Shown here: piece by piece, positions 1 to 9,536 of the stretch
Layout: every line of letters begins with the position of its first letter
Position numbering within the stretch: the stretch's first letter is position 1
Origin: Collinsella sp. OM04-5
Lineage (GTDB): Bacteria > Actinomycetota > Coriobacteriia > Coriobacteriales > Coriobacteriaceae
Assembly: GCF_003439125.1 (NCBI RefSeq)
Contig: NZ_QSUU01000012.1
Coordinates: forward strand, 21,247-85,246
Length of the DNA: 64,000 bases
Reading direction: 5' to 3'
Notes under the pieces: generated by a model
Database searches by the model: none
Told to the model about the DNA's origin: nothing
Seen by the model: only the letters and a program-made list of their open reading frames with translations
Program-made: the position numbers and the translations under genes

Positions 1-38
1 CCCGGCTCGCCCGCTTTCAATCATTTAAATCGCCGTAT

Positions 39-257
39 CTACTCTGCAGACGAAGATCCACCATCAACGATTGCTTGCTCGGACTCATGAATCCCATCGG
101 CACCCGTGCTCTGTTCTTGCTCCACCTCTTCGCTGATTGCGGAGGCGGGGGTCGAGCCCTTCGCGCCCACGATATAGGCGGCTCCAAACCCCAACGCAAT
201 GGCAATCAAGGTCAAAATCACGTAGACAGGCCAATGGCGCTTAATATACGAAAACAC
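39..257 (-). CDS. small single-pass membrane protein, unknown function
   Basis: A 72-residue protein I do not recognise. Residues about 9-30 form one strongly hydrophobic segment after a basic N-terminus (KRHW), so it is probably anchored with its tail outside the membrane. The tail is acidic and Ser/Glu-rich. The start is a GTG at 257 preceded by AAGGAG at a good distance. It lies 21 bases downstream of the M28-like gene on the same strand, so the two are probably co-transcribed. It could be an accessory subunit of that protein, but nothing in the sequence proves this. Confidence 0.6.
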   Translation of the reverse strand: MFSYIKRHWPVYVILTLIAIALGFGAAYIVGAKGSTPASAISEEVEQEQSTGADGIHESEQAIVDGGSSSAE

Positions 258-278
258 GTTGACTCCTTAGAGCTCCGT

Positions 279-3200
279 CTACGAACGGCGGATAACCTCG
301 GTCACGACCTCGGATACCGTGGCAATGTTCGTCGGGTTGACATTGTGGGGCAGGTCGTCCTCGGTACGAGCACAAGCCAGGCGCGTGCCGTCCACGCCGG
401 CGATGGTGAGGGCTCGGCGGCTCGCCTCGAGCGCGGCGTAGGCATCGGTCTTGGCATAGGGCATCTCGAGCGCGCCACAATCGACATGGAACGACTTGCA
501 CACCTTGCTGACCAGGTTCATGATGCGGCGATCGCCCTTGAGCAGCTGCCGTTCGCCCTCAACCGTCACCACCGAAAGCCTACCGGCGCCGACGGATTCA
601 AGATTGATGAAGAATACGCCGCGGAGCTTATCGCGATGCGAAGCCAAGAAGGCCTTCATGCCGGCGCCATCACAATCCGAGGCGCCCGTTGCCACAAACC
701 AGATATCGTGACCGAGCAGCTCATCGTCACCCATAGAGGCGACAGCCGAAAGCATATCTTCGGAAGAAGCGCCGTCGGAAGACGTAGCGCCGCCCTTCCA
801 GCCATCGTTATCGTCCTCGAAATTATCCCACGAACCGATGCCGCGACCGGACTTCTTGGCATCGTAATCGTCTTCGACGCCCAGCCAATCACTCATGCTG
901 TCCTGTTCGTTTTTCTTTTTACGACCGAACAGGCCGCCCAGGCCGCGCTTGCGAGACTTGGGTGCCGCCGGGGCGGGAGCCGAAATGGTCTCGATCGGCT
1001 GAGCGCCCGACGCAACGGGCATAGGAGGCGCAACGGGTGCCGATGTGGGTTCGGGACCCTGAGCGGTAGCAAAGGGGTCGTTGACCTGTGCGGAGGGGTC
1101 GGGAAGGTCGAACAGCGACGTGCGAGACGCAACGTTTGCCTGCTTCATCGACGGCAGCGACGGATCGGGGACCGAAGCCAGCGGAGACGAGGAGGGTGCA
1201 GGCGACGGTGCCGACGTCGGATCGGGAACATTCATCTGCGGACGCGGTGATGCCTGGGAGGAAATCTGGGCCATAAGGGAATCGACCGTTTCGTCCTGGG
1301 TGGAAGCAACATCGGCAACCGTGGCACCGGAACCACTCGGGGTCGGCATGGTGAAAATCTGCGTGGAGTAAGGCCTCGACTCATCTGTCTCGGGAACCTC
1401 GGAAACCGCAGGCACTTCCTCCTGCTCGACCTCGGTCGAATCATCTTGCTCGGCTGTTGCGTATTGCTCTTCGTCAGAGTTGGCCTCGACGGGCTCGTCC
1501 TCGGCGGCATCTTGGATTGCGGCAGCATCAATAGGCTCGTCATCGTCTGCCGCATCGCCCCGCTCATCGGAAACAGGAAGGGACTCGGCAATCGCGGTGC
1601 CTTGCTTTTCAAACGTTATCGTGGAATCGAACTGCGCGGCATCAAACGACATGGTGCTATCGACGTGCTGCTGAGCCTCGAAAGACGTCGTCGCCTCAAC
1701 AACATCCGCGGACGCCGGTTGCTGGGACTCAAAGGACGTCGTAGCTTCGGCAGCGTCGACAGGCACGGACTGCATAGCCTCGTTCTGCTCGAACTCTTGC
1801 GCCGCGCGCTCACGTGCCGCCTCGGCTGCCTGCTGCTGAGCGATAGCCTCCTGCTCGGCAGCCTCGCGTGCGGCAGCGCGCTTCTCCTCGAAATCGTCGA
1901 CAAATTTCCTGCCCTTTGCAAGCGCACCCTTAAAGAAGTTGGAAGCGCCGGCGCCAATCGAAGAGAACGCGGATGCAATATCGGCATGGGGCGTTGCCGC
2001 GGGAATCTCGGCCGAGAAATCAGTATCGCTCTCGTAAGACGCACGCCTCGGCTGTTCAACGTAATCGTCGTCAGACTCGTCCGCAACGTCTTGCGCCGGC
2101 GCGGCGGGAGCCAAAATGTCCAGTCCTGCCGCGGGATCGATCGCGGACACTGCCTCGGGCTCGGCAACGGCAGCGGTAACCGCGGCAGACTCATCATCCA
2201 CGGTGGCAACGGGCGCAGGCGCCGTCACGACGGGAGCAGGCTCGGCCTCAAACGTCGGCTCCTCGCCCTCCTCGTAATCGAGCGTGCAGGACTCGGGAAG
2301 CATTCCGAGCGCACGGATGGCATCCGAACCAAAGCGGATGTTGCCGGCGGCATTGCGATAGAGCTTGGGCTCGGGCTCGGCCGCGACAGGCTCCTCCGCC
2401 GGCTCGGCAGCGGGAACCTCGTCATTGAACTCTTCGGCCTGGACAGCCTGATTCTGATCCTCGGGCACAATGGCGCCAATCAGCGTCTCGTCGGCAGACG
2501 CACCCTCAAAGCCCGCGATCTGCTCGTCGAAAGCCTCACCCTGTTCGGGCTCGGCCGGAGCGTCGGGAGCAATCGGCTGACCGAACTCGTCCTCGGCGTA
2601 GGTAGGCTCTTCATACTCGATGGTGTTGCCGTAGTCGTTTTGCTGCTGGGCCGCGGCATACTCCGCCGCTGCGCGCGCCATTTCCTCGGCACGACGCTTC
2701 TGCTCCCCAAAATAGGTATCGAACGGAACATCGTCGGGAAACTCGTTTTCGCCCTGGAAGGGAGCAACGTTGTCCATAACGCCGAGCATAGCGGCGACAG
2801 AAGACTTGTTGCACACTGCGCCGGACGTATAGGGAAGAATGTGGCGGTTAGAGATGATGTTTGCCGCGTTGACAAGTGCAGCGAGGGAAGCGAGGATCGC
2901 GACAATCCACAGCAGAACCTTGAGCGCGCCGGGGAGCGGCAGGATGCGCAGGATGGCAACGGCAGCAGGGGCAACCGTGGCAACGGGCAACAGCTTGGCG
3001 ATGAGTGCACGATACGAAGCATAGGGCTCGCGGGCGAGCAGCTCAGCACGGGGAGAGTCGTAGTGTGCGACAACGACCACCGGGCGGTTGCGCGGAGATG
3101 CGAGCGGGCCCGAGGCCTTGTGGTAGGCGGTGACATTTTGGCTCACGCCCGTCTTGCCCAGGCGCGAAACCACGGGGTGGCCCGTGCGCTCGAGCACGTA

Positions 3201-3476
3201 GAGCACGGCACCGACAATGGCCAGCAAGGTGCCGACCAAGCCGATACCGCCGCCGATGCCCATCAGCAGGGCGCCGGCAAACGCAAGGATGCCGGTAACG
3301 GCAAATGCCAATCTACTGGGCGCCGGGGCATTGAACTCCTGAACCTCGGGATCAAAGCCGTGGTTGCGGAAGATCTGAGCGATATCCTCGGCAGCCAAGC
3401 GCTCTTCTTCGCTGCATGCCGGCGTAATGCCGGTGTTCTGCAGCAGGTGGTTAATATAGTTCTGGGTGTTCGCCAT
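279..3476 (-). CDS. membrane-embedded M28-peptidase-like protein with long acidic insertion
   Basis: 1065 residues. The ends resemble zinc aminopeptidases of family M28. An H-Y-D motif at 138-140 and a V-M-D-N motif near 235 match metal-ligand positions, and a C-terminal block near 920-1065 contains INLES and LPHN. Two hydrophobic regions (about 60-110 and 160-210) suggest several membrane helices. Between about 250 and 910 lies an Ala/Glu/Pro/Asp-rich, probably disordered insertion of some 660 residues. Where active M28 enzymes carry the catalytic Glu-Glu pair, this protein reads GASDCDG, so activity is doubtful. I chose the ATG at 3476 because GGAG stands about 7 bases before it; an in-frame extension upstream (to 3626) has no such site. 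The peptidase-like fold assignment is moderately sure, the function is not. Confidence 0.7.
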   Translation of the reverse strand: MANTQNYINHLLQNTGITPACSEEERLAAEDIAQIFRNHGFDPEVQEFNAPAPSRLAFAVTGILAFAGALLMGIGGGIGLVGTLLAIVGAVLYVLERTGHPVVSRLGKTGVSQNVTAYHKASGPLASPRNRPVVVVAHYDSPRAELLAREPYASYRALIAKLLPVATVAPAAVAILRILPLPGALKVLLWIVAILASLAALVNAANIISNRHILPYTSGAVCNKSSVAAMLGVMDNVAPFQGENEFPDDVPFDTYFGEQKRRAEEMARAAAEYAAAQQQNDYGNTIEYEEPTYAEDEFGQPIAPDAPAEPEQGEAFDEQIAGFEGASADETLIGAIVPEDQNQAVQAEEFNDEVPAAEPAEEPVAAEPEPKLYRNAAGNIRFGSDAIRALGMLPESCTLDYEEGEEPTFEAEPAPVVTAPAPVATVDDESAAVTAAVAEPEAVSAIDPAAGLDILAPAAPAQDVADESDDDYVEQPRRASYESDTDFSAEIPAATPHADIASAFSSIGAGASNFFKGALAKGRKFVDDFEEKRAAAREAAEQEAIAQQQAAEAARERAAQEFEQNEAMQSVPVDAAEATTSFESQQPASADVVEATTSFEAQQHVDSTMSFDAAQFDSTITFEKQGTAIAESLPVSDERGDAADDDEPIDAAAIQDAAEDEPVEANSDEEQYATAEQDDSTEVEQEEVPAVSEVPETDESRPYSTQIFTMPTPSGSGATVADVASTQDETVDSLMAQISSQASPRPQMNVPDPTSAPSPAPSSSPLASVPDPSLPSMKQANVASRTSLFDLPDPSAQVNDPFATAQGPEPTSAPVAPPMPVASGAQPIETISAPAPAAPKSRKRGLGGLFGRKKKNEQDSMSDWLGVEDDYDAKKSGRGIGSWDNFEDDNDGWKGGATSSDGASSEDMLSAVASMGDDELLGHDIWFVATGASDCDGAGMKAFLASHRDKLRGVFFINLESVGAGRLSVVTVEGERQLLKGDRRIMNLVSKVCKSFHVDCGALEMPYAKTDAYAALEASRRALTIAGVDGTRLACARTEDDLPHNVNPTNIATVSEVVTEVIRRS

Positions 3477-3674
3477 GTGCGCTCCACATCCATAATCCGA
3501 CAAATAGGCCCAATGCTTGCACATTAGAACCGTATATAGTCGAAAGTATACCCCGAGCGAGCGCAAACGACCGAATTCGGGCCATCTTAACGCCCCGAGC
3601 GGACAAGGATATAGCCTAATCTCCATATCGGACTAAAATCATGGCAGCAAACCACCTTCTCATGCGAGGACTCT

Positions 3675-4697
3675 ATGACGGCAAGCGACGCGACCGCGAC
3701 AATTAAAAAGGGAAATTCGGAGCCCAGTTTCGATAAAACGGCTCAGCGCATCCTCAATCTTTTCTTTGTGCTCAACAGCTCCCCCGAACCGCTGACGACC
3801 GAGCAGATCGTCTTGGATTCTGACCTGGGATATGGCTCGGGCAATATCGACTCGGATAAGCGCAAGTTTCGGCGCGATCGTGACAAACTGCTCGAACGCG
3901 GCATCTTAATCAAGGAGGTTCGCCCCGCCGGCGCGCAGGAGACCGAGGAAAGCTCATGGACAATCGACCGCGAGCACACGTTTGCGGCAGGCGGCCTCAT
4001 CACCGCAGACGACGCCGATATCCTGCTCAACGCTATCGACCAGACAATAGCGGCCGGCTCATCCACTTTTGCCGCGCCGCTTGCCGATATTCGTTCCAAG
4101 ATTGCCTACCTCACCGGCAGGACGACGGCGGACGAAGCACCGATCCGCCGCTCTCCCACCGTCGATGCGGTATGGAGCGCCTTTGCCGAGCGATGCGCGC
4201 TGCGATTTTTATATCAGAACGGACGCGGTGAGCAGAAAGAGCGTACCGTCTGCGTCTACGGCATGTTCGAGCGCGAGGGCGTTGCGTACTTCTGCGGCCT
4301 CGACAATGCCACCGACGACATCAGGACATTCCGCTGCGACCGTATCGTTCGCGCTTGGCGTCCTTCGAAGGCCTACGCCATCCCTGCAGACTTCAATCTC
4401 AACGACTACCTGTTCTTTGAATTCGATTTTGCCGACCGCCCGCCCGTTGCGGCTACGTTCTCGTTCGCCCCGCAGACGCAGATCGATATGATCAACGGCC
4501 TCACGCGCGGGCGAGGTGAGCTCGCACACACCGATTCGGGATGGACTTGGACCGTTGCCGTGCGCGATCTTGAAGCCGCCGCCTCATTTTGCATGGCCCA
4601 CGCCATGGACGGCATGAGGCCCATGGCCCCCAAATCGCTCAAGCAGGCGTGGAACCACCTCATTGAAAGGACGGTGCACGAGCATGCCCGTGCGTAA
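3675..4697 (+). CDS. WYL-domain transcriptional regulator (PafB/PafC-like), first of pair
   Basis: 340 residues. The N-terminal part (about 20-100) looks like a helix-turn-helix region, with the phrase KRKFRRDRDKLLERGI typical of this family. A WYL-type domain follows (about 165-240), including ALRFLYQNGRG and the stretch TFRCDRIVRAWRP. WYL regulators bind DNA and often respond to DNA damage or nucleotide ligands. In actinobacteria such proteins commonly occur as tandem pairs (PafB/PafC), as here, where the next gene overlaps by 14 bases. The ATG has AGGA about 6 bases upstream. The gene is divergent from the M28-like gene, and the 200-base gap holds both promoters. It is the more divergent member of the pair. 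Confidence 0.75.
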   Translation: MTASDATATIKKGNSEPSFDKTAQRILNLFFVLNSSPEPLTTEQIVLDSDLGYGSGNIDSDKRKFRRDRDKLLERGILIKEVRPAGAQETEESSWTIDREHTFAAGGLITADDADILLNAIDQTIAAGSSTFAAPLADIRSKIAYLTGRTTADEAPIRRSPTVDAVWSAFAERCALRFLYQNGRGEQKERTVCVYGMFEREGVAYFCGLDNATDDIRTFRCDRIVRAWRPSKAYAIPADFNLNDYLFFEFDFADRPPVAATFSFAPQTQIDMINGLTRGRGELAHTDSGWTWTVAVRDLEAAASFCMAHAMDGMRPMAPKSLKQAWNHLIERTVHEHARA

Positions 4698-5601
4698 ACT
4701 CACCAGCGAGCAGAGGCTCTCGCGCGCCATCGACATCATGGAGGCCCTCTACGCCGCCGGCGAGAGCGGCATGACACGAACCGAGATTTGCAGTCGCTTT
4801 GACATCACGGGGGCGTCGCTCGACGAGATTCTCGAGATCGTCTCGACGCTCGCGGACCGAGAATCGGGCGCGCGCATCATCTGCGAATGCCACGGCGAGC
4901 GTGTGGTCCTCACCGGTGACGCCGGTCGTGTGCTACCGCTGCGCCTGAGTGCCGCCGAGGGCGCCGTGCTCAACCACGAGCTTGAATCGTTGGGGATCGA
5001 GCCGCAGACGGCGGCTCGGATTCGATTTGCTCTTCTACCCGAAGAGCTCGGCTATAACCAGCGCGTCTTTGACACCGTCAACCACGGGTCGCACTGGCAG
5101 CAGCTGAGCTGCGCCATTCAGGACGGCGTTCGCTGCCGTATCTCGTATCGCTCGATGGACGATGCACGGCCACGCGAGCGTCTGGTCGACCCCTTGCGCA
5201 TTACGGCAAACGGCGACCAAACATACCTGATTGCCTGGGACATCGCAGTCGATGAGCAGCGCACCTATCGCATGGATAAAATCGAGGGACTCGCCTTAAC
5301 GGAAGACTCCGTCGTGCCTCACGCACCGGACGTTGCATCCCTCCACGATTCCCTTGCCCGGACGCAGCGCAGCGCAAAGCTCTTGATGCCATTCGATATG
5401 GCGGAGCATCTGGACTGGGCCGGCATCACCCTAATCAAGCGCAGCGGGACAGACATGGCAACGGTAACCGTACATTACGGCTCCGAGCGTTGGCTGCTGA
5501 GCCAGATAATCGCAGCGGGCGGAGCCATCCGCATCTTGGATGACCCCGCCCTGTCAAAGCGTCTGTGCGATATGGCAAAAACCCTCGTCTGTCCGCTTTA
5601 G
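4684..5601 (+). CDS. WYL-domain transcriptional regulator (PafC-like), second of pair
   Basis: 305 residues. An N-terminal winged-helix segment (MTRTEICSRFDITGASLDEI) is followed by a clear WYL domain around 150-220, with RISYRSMDD, VDPLRI, YLIAWD and RTYRMDKI in the expected order. The start overlaps the end of the preceding WYL gene by 14 bases, so the two are probably translated together and act as a heterodimer, as known for PafBC. I chose the ATG at 4684 (AAAGGA about 12 bases before it) over an in-frame TTG at 4663. The stop overlaps the stop of the convergent dinG-like gene by 4 bases, leaving no room for a separate terminator. Confidence 0.78.
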   Translation: MPVRKLTSEQRLSRAIDIMEALYAAGESGMTRTEICSRFDITGASLDEILEIVSTLADRESGARIICECHGERVVLTGDAGRVLPLRLSAAEGAVLNHELESLGIEPQTAARIRFALLPEELGYNQRVFDTVNHGSHWQQLSCAIQDGVRCRISYRSMDDARPRERLVDPLRITANGDQTYLIAWDIAVDEQRTYRMDKIEGLALTEDSVVPHAPDVASLHDSLARTQRSAKLLMPFDMAEHLDWAGITLIKRSGTDMATVTVHYGSERWLLSQIIAAGGAIRILDDPALSKRLCDMAKTLVCPL

Positions 5602-8492
5602 CGCCGCCGCTCGTGGCGTGCACGCCACAGCTGTAGATAGTGCCCGATCTGCGCCGATTCGATGCGCTGGTAGGAGCTCGTGGGCAGCGACGTTAAGAAC
5701 TTCTTGCCATAGCCCTTCGTCACCAGGCGAGGATCCGCCAAGATCAGCACGCCGCTATCGGTCGACGAGCGAATCAAACGCCCCGCGGCCTGCTTAACCT
5801 CGAGCACCGCCTCGGGCAGCGAATAGCGCGCCCATGCGCGGTCTTCGCGCAGGTTGCGCTCGCACGAGAGCGGGTCCGTGGGGCTCGAGAACGGCAACTT
5901 GGGAATGATGACGCAGCGCAGCGTCTCGCCGCTGGCATCAAACCCCTCCCAGAAGGCCTTGAGCGCAAAAAGCGACGAGGTCGGTTCGTTGATAAACCGG
6001 TCGCGCAGGCGACGAGGAGATGAGTTGCGCTGCTGGCAGTTGAGCTCCAGACCCGCACGGGCCATCTTGGGCTCAACGCGGGCGTATAGGTCCTCCATGT
6101 CGCGCCGATTGGTGAACAACGTGAGCACCGATCCGCCCATGGCAAGATGGGCGTCGACCAGTACGCGCTCGAGCGCCGTAAGATAGCTCTCACGATCGCG
6201 CGGATCGGGGATATCGCCCGCAACGACTACAGCCATGTTCGAATCGAAGTCGTAGCTCGAATCCAAGTGCAGCGATGACGACGTTGAAGCACCGATGCGA
6301 TCAAGGCCGACCGCATGGTTAAAGTGCTCAAAGCTTTTGGACACCGTCATGGTCGCCGAGGCAAAGATAGCCGTGTGAACCTCGGGCAGCCACTCGGTTG
6401 CCAAGGCCTCGCCAATGTCGATGCGCTCTGCGGTCATCGACTCTCCGCCGGCACGCAGCCTGCGATTGACCTGCAGCGAATACACGTAGTGCTCATCGGT
6501 GCCATCAATGATGAGTTTGAGGTTCTCGGCCAGCTCGTGCAGGCGGCGCGAGATATCACCCAGGTCGACAACAACCTCGGGCTTGTCGGCGGCGACGGCT
6601 TGCACCAGCGCGTCGACGCTCTTGTCAGCTTGTTCCAATGCGTCGATGCCAGTGTAGGCCGACTGTAAGAAATCATGCCAGTCGTCTGATTCGCGCAGCT
6701 CGGGGCCAATCCATAGATTGGCATTGTCATAACCCCCACGCGCACGGCGGCCGAGCTCGCGAACGCCATCGAACACGTCGGCGATTGCCATGCTCGCGCG
6801 GGCAACCGTCGACGTCGCCTTGGCAGTAAGGCCCAGATAGAGCGTAGAGCCCTCGGAGGTTGCCAAATCACGGGAAACCTGGCTTAGCGCGCCGGTGCTC
6901 GAGCCACCCAGGCGCTCGAACAGGACGCGTGATTCGTCCGCCGACACCACGCGCGCCCACTGACGGCGCGCCTCGCGCTCGATGGAATGGGCCTCGTCGA
7001 TTACCCAATGACGAATCGGCGGCAAAATCCTGCCCTCGGCCGCGACGTTGCGGAACAGCAGGGAATGGTTGGTGACCACCACATCGGCATGCGCCGCACG
7101 ACGGCGAGCGCCATGGACCAAACATTTATCAGGGAAAAACGGGCAGAGGCGACGAGCACACTCGCGCGAGGCCGTCGTAAAGTCGGGACGGTTGACGCTG
7201 CGCCACCGAATGCCGAGCGAGTCGAGGTCGCCATCGGCTGATTGGCAGACGTACGCCATAATGACCGCGACCGCCGTGAGCGTGTCCGCCGGATCGCGCT
7301 TGGTGGTAATCTCGACCTGGCCGCGGCTCATGCGCTCAAGCTTGCGCAGGCACGGATAGTGGTCATACCCCTTGAGAGCGCAAAATGACAGACCACCGTC
7401 CAGTTGCTCCGCAAGTTTTGGCAGCTCATGGTACATAAGCTGGTCGGCAAGATTGTTCGATTTGGTCGCAATACCAACCGTGATGTTGTTACGGCGTGCT
7501 GCCTCGGCAAAAGGCACCAGATAGGCCATCGATTTGCCGACGCCGGTGCCTGCCTCAATTACTCGATGAGTGCCCGTGACCAGCGCATCGCGGACCTCGA
7601 GCGCCATCGCGATCTGCTCATCACGCGGCTCGTAGGTGGGATACATGCGATTGACCAGGCCACCTGGCGCATAGTCTGCCTCGATCTCCTCACGACTCGG
7701 CATCTTGAGAACCGGCAGTTCATCGGCGTCCACCCGATCGTCGGCGCGATCGGCCTTGAGAACGTCAGCACGAGCGGCGCTGAGAGAGAAGATGGAACCA
7801 GGGTTCTGCCCTGCCAAGAATGAGAAGATAGGACGATAGGACCAAGGCACGTCCAGATGCATGTCGGCTAGGCGCGCCATGAAGCCCTGGGGCAAGTCGG
7901 TGAGCGCCACGAGCAACACGCGCCATACGCCACACAGGGCGTCGACGTCGGCATTGGCACGGTGTGATACCGAGTCGCAGCCAAACAGATCGGCCATAAA
8001 AGACAGCTTGTGCGAGGCCAGGCGCGGAAGCGCGATGCGCGACAGCGCCAGCGAATCGATCCAAATATCGCTCACGTTGACGCCGCCTTTGACCGACTCG
8101 ATAAACGAGCGGTCGAACGTGGCGTTGTGTGCGATCACCGGGCAGCCACCGACAAAATCGGCGAGAGCGGCGACGGCCTCAACCGCCGACGGGGCATCTG
8201 CAACATCGGCATTTGTAATGCTCGTGAGCTCGGTAATCTCGGCGGGAATCAGCTGCCTGGGATGCACGAAGGTATCGAAGCGGTCGATGACCTCGCGGCC
8301 CGAAAGACGGGCCGCCGAGATCTCGATCAGCTCGTTGTCCTGCACCGAAAGACCCGTGGTCTCGGTATCGAGGATAATCACATCTTCCTCGATAAGGCCG
8401 AAGGACTGCGTTTTGGCGCGGTCGGCAAGCGTGGCATAGGAGTCGATGACAAACTGCGGCGTTCCTGACGAAACCGCGTCCTCGATTAGCAT
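5598..8492 (-). CDS. DinG-family helicase with N-terminal DnaQ-type 3'-5' exonuclease
   Basis: 964 residues. An N-terminal DEDDh exonuclease domain begins with DTETTGL near residue 42, with a later invariant AHNATFD. A superfamily 2 helicase follows: Walker A EAGTGVGKS near 313-321, VIDEAH near 499, and a late PKLPFSSP/AAGRLIRS region. Between these lie cysteines in YPC, ARRLCPFFPDKC and a preceding stretch, spaced like the iron-sulfur cluster of XPD/DinG helicases. The domain order is that of exonuclease-fused DinG proteins of Gram-positive bacteria, which act in DNA repair. The ATG overlaps the end of ddl by 7 bases, so the two form an operon. The convergent WYL pair suggests a damage-response neighbourhood, which is inference. 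Confidence 0.85.
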   Translation of the reverse strand: MLIEDAVSSGTPQFVIDSYATLADRAKTQSFGLIEEDVIILDTETTGLSVQDNELIEISAARLSGREVIDRFDTFVHPRQLIPAEITELTSITNADVADAPSAVEAVAALADFVGGCPVIAHNATFDRSFIESVKGGVNVSDIWIDSLALSRIALPRLASHKLSFMADLFGCDSVSHRANADVDALCGVWRVLLVALTDLPQGFMARLADMHLDVPWSYRPIFSFLAGQNPGSIFSLSAARADVLKADRADDRVDADELPVLKMPSREEIEADYAPGGLVNRMYPTYEPRDEQIAMALEVRDALVTGTHRVIEAGTGVGKSMAYLVPFAEAARRNNITVGIATKSNNLADQLMYHELPKLAEQLDGGLSFCALKGYDHYPCLRKLERMSRGQVEITTKRDPADTLTAVAVIMAYVCQSADGDLDSLGIRWRSVNRPDFTTASRECARRLCPFFPDKCLVHGARRRAAHADVVVTNHSLLFRNVAAEGRILPPIRHWVIDEAHSIEREARRQWARVVSADESRVLFERLGGSSTGALSQVSRDLATSEGSTLYLGLTAKATSTVARASMAIADVFDGVRELGRRARGGYDNANLWIGPELRESDDWHDFLQSAYTGIDALEQADKSVDALVQAVAADKPEVVVDLGDISRRLHELAENLKLIIDGTDEHYVYSLQVNRRLRAGGESMTAERIDIGEALATEWLPEVHTAIFASATMTVSKSFEHFNHAVGLDRIGASTSSSLHLDSSYDFDSNMAVVVAGDIPDPRDRESYLTALERVLVDAHLAMGGSVLTLFTNRRDMEDLYARVEPKMARAGLELNCQQRNSSPRRLRDRFINEPTSSLFALKAFWEGFDASGETLRCVIIPKLPFSSPTDPLSCERNLREDRAWARYSLPEAVLEVKQAAGRLIRSSTDSGVLILADPRLVTKGYGKKFLTSLPTSSYQRIESAQIGHYLQLWRARHERRR

Positions 8493-9451
8493 GCAATGCC
8501 CGCTCGACGAAGGCCCATACGGATCAGGCTGTCACAGACCTGCGGGAACGTCATGTCGTCGGTGTGGCGGATCTCATCCGGATACAGCGACGTATCGGTC
8601 ATGCCGGGAATGGTATTGGTCTCGAGGATAACGGGGCCGTCCTCGCTCACAATAAAGTCGCTGCGCGAGATACCCAGGCAACCGAGGGCCTTGTGAGCGG
8701 CACAGGCAAGTTCCTGAGCGCGGGCGTAATTCTCGGGTGAAATCTGCGCCGGAATGCGATGGATATCCGTAGGGTCGACATACTTCACGTCCAGATCGTA
8801 GAACTCGCAGTCCTCGGGCTTACGAATCTCGACAATCGGCAGGGCGCGCACGTCATCTTCGCCGTATACGCCGACGGTGACCTCGGTACCCTCGATGCAC
8901 TTCTCGACCAGCACTTTGTCGCCGTACTCAAACGCCTTGGCGATTGCCGCGGGCAGCTCGGAGGGCTCATGGACCAGGGAAATGCCATAGCTGGAACCGT
9001 TGACGGCCGGCTTCACAAAGCAGCGCTCGCCACAAACCTCGACGATATGATCGATATCGACTTCGTCGCCCACCTCGAGCGCAAGGCCGGGGGCAATGGG
9101 AATGCCCGCCTTGGCGTATAGGAGCTTAGAGACCTCCTTGTCGGCACCGCAGGCGCTGGCAAGTACGCCCGAGGCCGTGTAGGGGATACCCAGGGTCTCC
9201 ATGGCACCCTGCATGGCGCCATCCTCACCGCCGGCGCCGTGCATGGCGATAAATGCCACATCGAATCCGCCGGTCGCCATGGTTACCATAAAGTCATCAG
9301 CGGCCGTGTCAAGCAGCTCCACCGAGGTGTAGCCGGCTTCCTTCAGTGCCACCACAACGTTCTTTCCCGAATCGAGCGAGATCTCGCGCTCGGCGGAATG
9401 ACCGCCCGCCAAGATCGCTACGTGCATGTTCTCTAGGCTTTTACCCGGCAT
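8486..9451 (-). CDS. ddl: D-alanine--D-alanine ligase
   Basis: 321 residues, normal for the family. An ATP-grasp enzyme that joins two D-alanines for peptidoglycan precursors in the cytoplasm. Visible motifs: ILAGGHSAEREISLDSG at the N-terminus, the Ser-rich loop NGSSYGISLV, LVEKCIEGTEVTVGVYGE, and the metal-binding end VILETNTIPGMTD. The start at 9451 has GGAGGAG 8 bases upstream; the Met eight codons further in lacks one. It overlaps the dinG-like gene by 7 bases. Divergent from rlmN with an 85-base gap. Confidence 0.93.
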   Translation of the reverse strand: MPGKSLENMHVAILAGGHSAEREISLDSGKNVVVALKEAGYTSVELLDTAADDFMVTMATGGFDVAFIAMHGAGGEDGAMQGAMETLGIPYTASGVLASACGADKEVSKLLYAKAGIPIAPGLALEVGDEVDIDHIVEVCGERCFVKPAVNGSSYGISLVHEPSELPAAIAKAFEYGDKVLVEKCIEGTEVTVGVYGEDDVRALPIVEIRKPEDCEFYDLDVKYVDPTDIHRIPAQISPENYARAQELACAAHKALGCLGISRSDFIVSEDGPVILETNTIPGMTDTSLYPDEIRHTDDMTFPQVCDSLIRMGLRRAGIAC

Positions 9452-9536
9452 GGGCAGACTCCTCCTCTATAATTTCTGCAGCTGATACCATATTGTAGCG
9501 ATACCCTCTACGTTTCCCCAAAATCGAAAGGCTTCC

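Noticed and set aside
1446..3527. 693-codon open frame on the plus strand opposite the M28-like gene
   Set aside because: Mirror of a GC-rich coding strand; Arg/Gly-rich composition, no ribosome site, no family motif.
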